This document shows, one piece after another, positions 6,942-11,424 of a stretch of 11,424 bases of DNA. A model generated the notes under the pieces. That model made no database searches and was not told the DNA's origin. It was given only the letters and a program-made list of their open reading frames with translations. The stretch's first letter is position 1, and each line of letters starts with the position of its first letter. The stretch is from NCBI GenBank assembly GCA_900754855.1, contig CAAEEI010000119.1, positions 1-11,424 on the forward strand, in the 5' to 3' direction. Source of the stretch: Lachnospiraceae bacterium. Its GTDB lineage: Bacteria; Bacillota; Clostridia; Lachnospirales; Lachnospiraceae. Both the position numbers and the translations under genes were made by a program.

Positions 6942-7307
6942 TTACCGACGGCCTTTTCTGTCCACTCTTCGTATCGACCGTACAACCAGTTTATCTGCAC
7001 TGACTGCCCCATTGGCAGAAGCAGCGGCTATGGCTGCCATAATCACGGCAATCCGCTCTCCCTCGTCCATATCCGGAACGTCCACAAACGTTTCTTCGAC
7101 AGACTCTTGTTCGCGCTCTTCTTCCTTTGTTCCGCTTTCACTGCCGGAAGTTTTTTTACTTCCCGGATGGAAAAGTCCTTTTATTTTCTTCTCCACAGCA
7201 GGAATATAGACAAACAACGATATGATCAGGGAGATAAAAATCAATACGACAAATACTGTGCCCATTCCCACTGCCGTATTAAACACGGCTGTTCCAAATG
7301 TATTCAT
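6942..7307 (-). CDS. Sodium-pump decarboxylase gamma/delta subunit (OadG/MmdD family)
   Basis: Small one-helix membrane protein that anchors and assembles the complex. The 121 residues have the standard layout: a membrane segment at about 12-36 (TAVGMGTVFVVLIFISLIIS onward) with the family's GMG-VF start, a charged Ser/Glu-rich linker (50-83), and the conserved C-terminal patch ERIAVIMAAIAAA (84-96) followed by LVVRSIRRV. The extreme C-terminus is basic (RKGRR). Start ATG 7307 has GAGGTG 5 nt upstream, which overlaps the end of the preceding gene region; only 12 nt separate the two coding sequences, so they are likely coupled. Assignment rests on membrane topology, the C-terminal patch and gene context. 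Confidence 0.88.
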   Translation of the reverse strand: MNTFGTAVFNTAVGMGTVFVVLIFISLIISLFVYIPAVEKKIKGLFHPGSKKTSGSESGTKEEEREQESVEETFVDVPDMDEGERIAVIMAAIAAASANGAVSADKLVVRSIRRVDRKGRR

Positions 7308-7319
7308 TCTATCACCTCA

Positions 7320-8744
7320 CTAGATGGCACTGTGCTTCTTTTCATCCCGCACCTGTTTTTTTCCATACAGCATTTCAAAAGCGGCAATCAGTCGTTTTCT
7401 TGTGGCATCCGGCTCGATAATGTCATCGACATATCCTCTGGCTGCGGCTGCCTGCGCGCTGCTTTGCCACTGACTGTATTCCCCGGTTTTTTCTTCGATC
7501 AACGCCAGCTGATCCGGGTCGGCGGCAATCTCTTCCGCATACATAATACGGACAGCCTGCTCTGCGTCCATCATTCCGATGGCAGCATCCGGCCACGCCA
7601 GAACGAAATCTGCGCCAACCGCTTTTGCATTCATCACGATCCCGGCTGTACCATAGGCTTTTCCGGCAATCAGATTCACTTTCGGCACTGTACATCCGGC
7701 CAACGCTGCAGTAAATCCGGCCAGCGCCTGTGCGATTTTTCTCTCTTCATGCCGGGTCGCCCGGATGCCCTCGACGTTCGTCACCGTCAGCACCGGAAGA
7801 GAAAAGGCATCGCAGAACTGCAGAAAACGCTGCGCCTTTTCCAATCCCCTGGTGGTCAGAAGATATTTCCCTTCTTTTTTCTCATTGGCGATCACCCCGA
7901 TGGTCTCCCCGTTGAGACGGATAAATGCCGTCAGCATTTCTTCCGCATACTGTTCTTTTGTTTCCACAAAAAGTTCATGATCCGAAAGAGAACGCAGCAG
8001 ATACCGCGCGTCATAAGCGCTGTCATTTAGTTCCGGAATGATGCGGTTTAAATCATCCTCCACTTCAAAAGACGCGTCAGCAGATTCAAAATCTGAAGGA
8101 AGAATGTCCACAAGGATACGCATCTGATCAAGGATCTCCTCTTCGGAATCACAGACAAAATCAACATTACCGGCTTTCTTTGCCTGATACTCCCAGCCGG
8201 ATGTATCTTCTTTATTGCTCCGGTTCCCTTCCAGTGTATTTGGACTGTTGATAAACAATGCTCCGTTTTTCTTATCCATAAACACAAAATCGGAAAGCGA
8301 AGCCATCAACGCTCCACCACCGCCGCAAGATCCAAAGATGCCGCAAATCTGCGGAATCCTTCCGGACGCTTTGACCTGACGGGAAAAAATCTGTCCAAAT
8401 GCATGCAGAGCGTCTCCCGCCTCCTGCAGGCGAAGTCCTGCACAATCCAGCATACCAATTACCGGAACGCCCATCTTCATGGCCATATCATAAACAGCCG
8501 CAATCTTGGCGGCATGCATCTCACCGATGGAACCACCCAGTACCGAAGCATCCTGACTGTAAACGTAAACCATCCGTCCATTCAGCACGCCATAACCGGT
8601 CACGACGCCGTCCCCCGGCGCCTTCTTTGCACCAAGATTATAATCTGTATTCCTTGCCTGAATCAGATGACCAATCTCCACAAAGCTGTGCTCATCCAGG
8701 AGGTATTCTATCCGTTCCCGGGCGTTCATTTTTAAATTACTCAT
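7320..8744 (-). CDS. Acyl-CoA carboxyltransferase (MmdA / transcarboxylase 12S-like), divergent
   Basis: Carboxyltransferase of the PccB/MmdA/12S crotonase-fold family, expected to move CO2 between an acyl-CoA (methylmalonyl-CoA or malonyl-CoA) and biotin on the carrier. The N-terminal half shows NARERIEYLLDEHSF, LGGSIGEMHAAKI, DCAGLRLQEAG (100-110), GRIPQICGIFGSCGGGGALM (128-147) and LSDFVFMD. The C-terminal half shows KAQRFLQFCDAFSLPVLT, TVPKVNLIAGKAYGTAG and AWPDAAIGMMDAEQAV (384-399). The product of 474 residues is shorter than usual (about 510) because the N-terminal arm is missing. The first oxyanion-hole motif is DCAGLR rather than DSGGAR, and the usual PGFLPG-QE loop is replaced by VEGIRATRHEER (324-335), so the substrate cannot be fixed. 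I chose ATG 8744, with GGAGG 7 nt upstream; ATGs at 8750 and 8792 are poorly placed. It is the first gene of the operon. Confidence 0.85.
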   Translation of the reverse strand: MSNLKMNARERIEYLLDEHSFVEIGHLIQARNTDYNLGAKKAPGDGVVTGYGVLNGRMVYVYSQDASVLGGSIGEMHAAKIAAVYDMAMKMGVPVIGMLDCAGLRLQEAGDALHAFGQIFSRQVKASGRIPQICGIFGSCGGGGALMASLSDFVFMDKKNGALFINSPNTLEGNRSNKEDTSGWEYQAKKAGNVDFVCDSEEEILDQMRILVDILPSDFESADASFEVEDDLNRIIPELNDSAYDARYLLRSLSDHELFVETKEQYAEEMLTAFIRLNGETIGVIANEKKEGKYLLTTRGLEKAQRFLQFCDAFSLPVLTVTNVEGIRATRHEERKIAQALAGFTAALAGCTVPKVNLIAGKAYGTAGIVMNAKAVGADFVLAWPDAAIGMMDAEQAVRIMYAEEIAADPDQLALIEEKTGEYSQWQSSAQAAAARGYVDDIIEPDATRKRLIAAFEMLYGKKQVRDEKKHSAI

Positions 8745-8822
8745 GCTCATTCCTCCAATAAAATTCTGATGTTGTTCATCATTATTCCGCATACTTTCTC
8801 TTTACAAAAAAAGATTACATCT

Positions 8823-8851
8823 ATAATAACAAATTTTTACCACATAATCAA
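8823..8851 (-). promoter_or_regulatory. Promoter of the five-gene decarboxylase operon
   Basis: On the minus strand TTGATT (8851-8846) and TATTAT (8828-8823) are separated by exactly 17 bp, with A/T-rich flanks. A start near 8816 gives a leader of about 72 nt before the chosen ATG at 8744. It is the best sigma-A-type match upstream of the operon. Confidence 0.7.
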
Positions 8852-8858
8852 CCATTTT

Positions 8859-8876
8859 ATGTTAGATTCTTAACAT
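8859..8876. promoter_or_regulatory. Inverted repeat upstream of the operon promoter (candidate operator)
   Basis: ATGTTA (8859-8864) and TAACAT (8871-8876) form perfect 6-bp arms around six bases, 7 bp upstream of the -35 box and centred near -51 from the expected start. This is a usual place for an activator to bind. The regulator encoded at 9459-11372 is the obvious candidate, but nothing in the sequence proves it. In T/A-rich DNA a 6-bp-arm repeat could also be chance. Confidence 0.4.
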
Positions 8877-9313
8877 ATTTTATCTTCTTTTTTCTTCCGC
8901 TACTCCCCGGTTCTTTTTTGCATTATGAACAATAATATTGAAAATTTTTTCACCCTTTCCACATAATTTGTTATTTTTCTAGCTCTTTTTCTCCTACGTT
9001 TATATTTTTTCGTATATCTTTTCTTTATTTTTGTGATTATTTTAACGTTTTAATCTGTATTTTTTTGTCGGCATTTATTTTTTGTTATGCAATATATCAC
9101 TTTCAAAAACACAAGAATTACATTATATTCCTTCCCCTTTTTAGTTTCATTAATAAGATTACATTTACTATTTTCTTTTGTTTTTTCTTTATCTTTTCTT
9201 ATATATACTGGATTTACCTACAGAATTGATTTCCTTTTGAGCAAATCATCCTTCCTTTTTCAGCATTTTCTTTTTTCTTTTTACTTATGCATGTTTCTCC
9301 TATTCTTTTTCGC
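8877..9313. other. T-rich non-coding stretch
   Basis: About 440 bases strongly biased to T (with C) on the plus strand and therefore to A on the minus strand, with many short T runs. The only long open frame (9087-9317, plus) has no ribosome binding site and encodes a Phe/Leu/Ser-rich string that simply reflects the T-rich composition, so I see no gene. No tRNA-like fold, repeat array or mobile-element end was recognised. Confidence 0.6.
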
Positions 9314-9342
9314 TTGAAAACAGGAAATTAATGTTCTATAAA
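9314..9342 (+). promoter_or_regulatory. Sigma-A-type promoter on the plus strand
   Basis: TTGAAA (9314-9319) and TATAAA (9337-9342) are exactly 17 bp apart and each matches consensus at five of six positions. It points toward the hairpin at 9408-9443 and away from the operon. No protein gene follows on that strand. Confidence 0.55.
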
Positions 9343-9348
9343 ATACAA

Positions 9349-9450
9349 GGAGTTCCGCTCAGGGAGTTTATCTGATTGGAAATGGGTAATTTCCTGATAA
9401 AATAAAAAACCAGAATACCTGCGCCAAGCAACGTATTCTGGTTCTTTTTC
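9349..9450 (+). ncRNA. Candidate small RNA of about 100 nt
   Basis: Transcription from the promoter at 9314-9342 would start near 9349 and run into a terminator hairpin (9408-9443) followed by a T-rich tail. Within it, GGAAAT (9378-9383) and ATTTCC (9389-9394) form a perfect 6-bp hairpin with a GGGTA loop. A nine-codon frame starting with TTG at 9376 (stop at 9403-9405) lies 9 nt after GGGAG, so a tiny peptide is also possible. No known RNA family was recognised. The call depends on promoter plus terminator only. Confidence 0.35.
9399..9450. terminator. Bidirectional intrinsic terminator (regulator gene and candidate small RNA)
   Basis: Perfect 11-bp stem AACCAGAATAC / GTATTCTGGTT (9408-9418 and 9433-9443) with a 14-nt loop. 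On the minus strand it is followed by TTTTATTTT (9407-9399) and lies 15 nt after the regulator stop. On the plus strand it is followed by CTTTTTCTTTT. It should end regulator transcripts and keep them out of the decarboxylase operon. Confidence 0.85.
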
Positions 9451-9458
9451 TTTTCTTT

Positions 9459-11372
9459 CTATTCAAAAAACGTATTGTTTTTTATCATAAAATCATAAAA
9501 TTCCTGCGCTGTTTTACATTCACAGATTCCCTGTATCATATTTTGGTGTCCGGCAATGGATATGATCTCATCGTAAATTTTCATCAGGATCTGATCATCA
9601 TAATCCATGTTTTTTGGCAGCCCCAATAAAAACACCAGCCTGAGACCTTTTTCTTCTTTTTTTCTTTTCACCACTCCCAGAGAAAAAATCAGACGATTTC
9701 CCTGATACAGTACATGGGGAAATCCTATATTTTCATCAAAAAGCATGGTCACTCTGGCTTCTCTCTCCAGCATGGCTTCTTTGAATCGTTCATCCGCCAC
9801 GTTTTCTTCGATCAGACTGTTCAGGATGTAGGACAAACTCTGTCGGAAAGAGAAGGACTGCGGCAAAAGAAAGAAATTTTCTTTTTCCACCAGCGTGGCG
9901 ATCAGAGAATTTAATCCTGCTTTTACCGGAATATTTCCCCGGTTTAAAAACTGTACCTGTTCTATTTTCCGGGAAATTTCCTTTTCATCAAAAACTTCGG
10001 ATAAATAGACCACCGGATATTCTGCGGAAACCGTAATCCGTTCTGTGGAAAGTACCAGGTCATACCGGCTTAATATCCGTTCACTGATTTCTGACGGTTC
10101 ATAAAAGACATAGGTCGTGGCGTCCGGCAGAATTTTTTTCAACTGCATTTCCAGCAATTTAATGGTGGACATATTGTTTGGGGTGACCACAGCCACATGA
10201 TAATTCGGTTTGCCAAAGGCTTTCTGTTCTTCCAGAAAAACGCTGAAATAGGAAGCCATAAAGCCCAGTTCTGCGTCGATCACCTGAACATCCATCCGTT
10301 CTTCAATGACCTTTTTTGCCACTTCAGCCATTTTATATGCCACAGGGTATTTTTGTCGGATGTCAAACAGCATGGGATTTTTCATATAGAACCGGTATTT
10401 CAGACGGTTCAGCATAAAATTGAGATGATATACAAACTCGTCCAGCAGATCTGTTGGTGAAATATGGACATTCATTTCATAGGCAATGCGATCCATGATG
10501 GCAATGACCAGCTCCGCCACTTCTTCGGAAATATCAATAAATTGTCCACCTTTTTCATTGGTCGTCATCCGCATACCGGCAATCGGCAGCGAGAGGAAAA
10601 TGATTTCTTCCCGGGGAATCTTCAATCCCATGACTTTTTCCGTTTCTCTGGCAATTTTCTCCGCAAAATGATAAAAATCCGTTTCCAGCAAATCTTTATA
10701 TTTTTCCTCCAGTTTTTCCAGAGGATGTCCATGGCTCATCCGATCCACCATCACCGTAAAGGAACGACAGAAATATTTTTTTGTTTCCGTATCCAGATAA
10801 TAGCGGTCACACAGGGCGTCAATGTATTGCAGCATCTCCTCCGGCAGATCATAATCTTCATAAATCACTTCGTACATATTTTCCAGCACAAACAGTCGAA
10901 TGTACATTTCATCGCCGTCCAGAACCAGTCCCTGATTCACCTGACCTCTGATTTTCACCGAATAACCTTCCAGCATGGTTCTCAACCGTTTGAGATCGCC
11001 GATCACCGTCGTTCTTCCGACCATCATTTCCTCTGCCAGATCTTCAGTAAGATACGGACCGTCGCTGTGTAACAGGCAATCCATAATATAGGCGTATCTT
11101 TTTACCGGGGAATTCATATATTCATCAAAGGTATATATCCGGTCACGACATTCCCGAAAATATGCAGGATTTAATTGAAACAGCCTGTATTTTCCACCAA
11201 CACTCTCAATAACCGCACTGCCTTCCAGCAGCCCGTTTAATTCTTTTATGTCATTGCGTATCGTCTTGGTGGTCACCTTTAACCGTTCAGACAATTCTTC
11301 CAGAGCGACAGCTTTTTTAAACTCCATAAAAGAAAGCAGATTGGCCAGTCTGTTGTCTTTATCCAGTTGCAT
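9459..11372 (-). CDS. PRD-domain transcriptional regulator (MtlR/ManR-like) with degenerate phosphosites
   Basis: Probable DNA-binding activator of the PTS-regulated family. The 637 residues contain an N-terminal HTH (VALEELSERLKVTTKTIRND, about 22-41), a second HTH (YLTEDLAEEMMVGRTTVIGD, about 107-126), PRD1 (about 173-278), PRD2 (about 286-386), an EIIB-like domain (about 390-478) and an EIIA-like domain (about 508-633). There is no RNA-binding CAT domain, so it is not a BglG/LicT antiterminator. Most PTS phosphosites are altered: PRD1 has CRSF and LSLPIAG where histidines are usual, PRD2 keeps His316 (YHLNFMLNRL) but has Tyr375 in FMASYFSVF, and the EIIB-like loop VVTPNNMS lacks cysteine. 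The EIIA-like domain keeps His553 in IGFPH. I placed the start at 11372, with GGAGG 8 nt upstream; a TTG at 11408 lacks such a site. It lies upstream of the decarboxylase operon in the same direction, but has its own terminator. Confidence 0.85.
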   Translation of the reverse strand: MQLDKDNRLANLLSFMEFKKAVALEELSERLKVTTKTIRNDIKELNGLLEGSAVIESVGGKYRLFQLNPAYFRECRDRIYTFDEYMNSPVKRYAYIMDCLLHSDGPYLTEDLAEEMMVGRTTVIGDLKRLRTMLEGYSVKIRGQVNQGLVLDGDEMYIRLFVLENMYEVIYEDYDLPEEMLQYIDALCDRYYLDTETKKYFCRSFTVMVDRMSHGHPLEKLEEKYKDLLETDFYHFAEKIARETEKVMGLKIPREEIIFLSLPIAGMRMTTNEKGGQFIDISEEVAELVIAIMDRIAYEMNVHISPTDLLDEFVYHLNFMLNRLKYRFYMKNPMLFDIRQKYPVAYKMAEVAKKVIEERMDVQVIDAELGFMASYFSVFLEEQKAFGKPNYHVAVVTPNNMSTIKLLEMQLKKILPDATTYVFYEPSEISERILSRYDLVLSTERITVSAEYPVVYLSEVFDEKEISRKIEQVQFLNRGNIPVKAGLNSLIATLVEKENFFLLPQSFSFRQSLSYILNSLIEENVADERFKEAMLEREARVTMLFDENIGFPHVLYQGNRLIFSLGVVKRKKEEKGLRLVFLLGLPKNMDYDDQILMKIYDEIISIAGHQNMIQGICECKTAQEFYDFMIKNNTFFE

Positions 11373-11416
11373 AAGCATATCCTCCGTTCTTTTTCCTGTT
11401 TCGATCAACAGGCCTC

Positions 11417-11422
11417 TTTATA
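11417..11422 (-). promoter_or_regulatory. Possible -10 box of the regulator gene
   Basis: TATAAA on the minus strand, with an expected start near 11410 and a leader of about 38 nt carrying the GGAGG of the regulator. The -35 box would lie outside the window, so it cannot be confirmed. Confidence 0.3.
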
Positions 11423-11424
11423 CA

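Noticed and set aside
6924..8030. Plus-strand 368-codon open frame opposite the oadG and carboxyltransferase genes
   Set aside because: Antisense shadow: it is rich in His, Cys and Arg, shows no recognisable domain, and spans two well-supported genes and their junction on the other strand.
8935..8955. Partial CodY-like sequence (AATTTTCAATATTAT on the minus strand)
   Set aside because: About five mismatches to the 15-base consensus in a T/A-rich region, where such partial matches are expected by chance.
9087..9317. Plus-strand 76-codon open frame encoding a Phe/Leu/Ser-rich hydrophobic string
   Set aside because: No ribosome binding site, composition explained entirely by T-rich DNA, no recognisable motif, and the plus-strand promoter at 9314 lies at its end.
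9361..9450. Transcription attenuator with leader peptide for a downstream gene
   Set aside because: On the plus strand nothing but antisense of the regulator follows, so there is no gene for it to attenuate; a stand-alone small RNA explains the layout better.

Overview
The window looks like chromosomal DNA from an anaerobic Gram-positive of the Clostridia, most likely Lachnospiraceae-like. This rests on moderate GC with T-rich intergenic DNA, strong AGGAGG-type ribosome binding sites, B. subtilis-type MtaB, ThiI and HPr-family proteins, and a sodium-pump decarboxylase operon of the kind found in fermentative anaerobes. The genus cannot be named from the sequence alone. All genes are on the minus strand except one small plus-strand gene. 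No transposase, phage gene, CRISPR array, tRNA or rRNA gene was seen.

Left part (1-3731): genes for sulfur modification of tRNA. They are a partial mtaB (ms2t6A37 methylthiotransferase, C-terminus off the left edge), thiI (4-thiouridine at U8, and possibly thiamine thiazole) and, upstream of thiI in the same direction, the cysteine desulfurase that probably feeds it. Between mtaB and thiI, on the plus strand with its own promoter and terminator, is a 78-residue HPr-like protein. It keeps the regulatory-serine motif but has lost the phosphoryl-accepting histidine.

Middle part (3827-8876): one apparent five-gene operon transcribed leftward. It has a good sigma-A-type promoter at 8823-8851 and a very strong intrinsic terminator at 3827-3896. 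The order is an acyl-CoA carboxyltransferase (MmdA/12S-like), a small one-helix gamma subunit (OadG/MmdD-like), a stand-alone biotin carrier (MmdC/1.3S-like), the membrane sodium-pump beta subunit (OadB/MmdB) and a 2-oxoacid carboxyltransferase (OadA/5S-like). The first four match a methylmalonyl-CoA decarboxylase layout, and the fifth is the catalytic subunit of oxaloacetate decarboxylase. One biotin carrier and one Na+ pump therefore seem to be shared by a CoA-ester carboxyltransferase and a keto-acid carboxyltransferase. This suggests a membrane-bound, sodium-coupled transcarboxylase or a dual-substrate decarboxylase.

Right part (8877-11424): about 440 bases of T-rich DNA without a convincing gene, then a candidate plus-strand small RNA (promoter 9314-9342, about 100 nt, ending in a hairpin that serves both strands), then a 637-residue multidomain regulator (two HTH segments, two PRD-like domains, EIIB-like, EIIA-like). 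The regulator resembles MtlR/ManR-type PTS-controlled activators but has lost most phosphorylatable residues. It lies upstream of the decarboxylase operon in the same orientation and may control it, possibly through an inverted repeat at 8859-8876 just upstream of the operon's -35 box. That link is inferred from position only.
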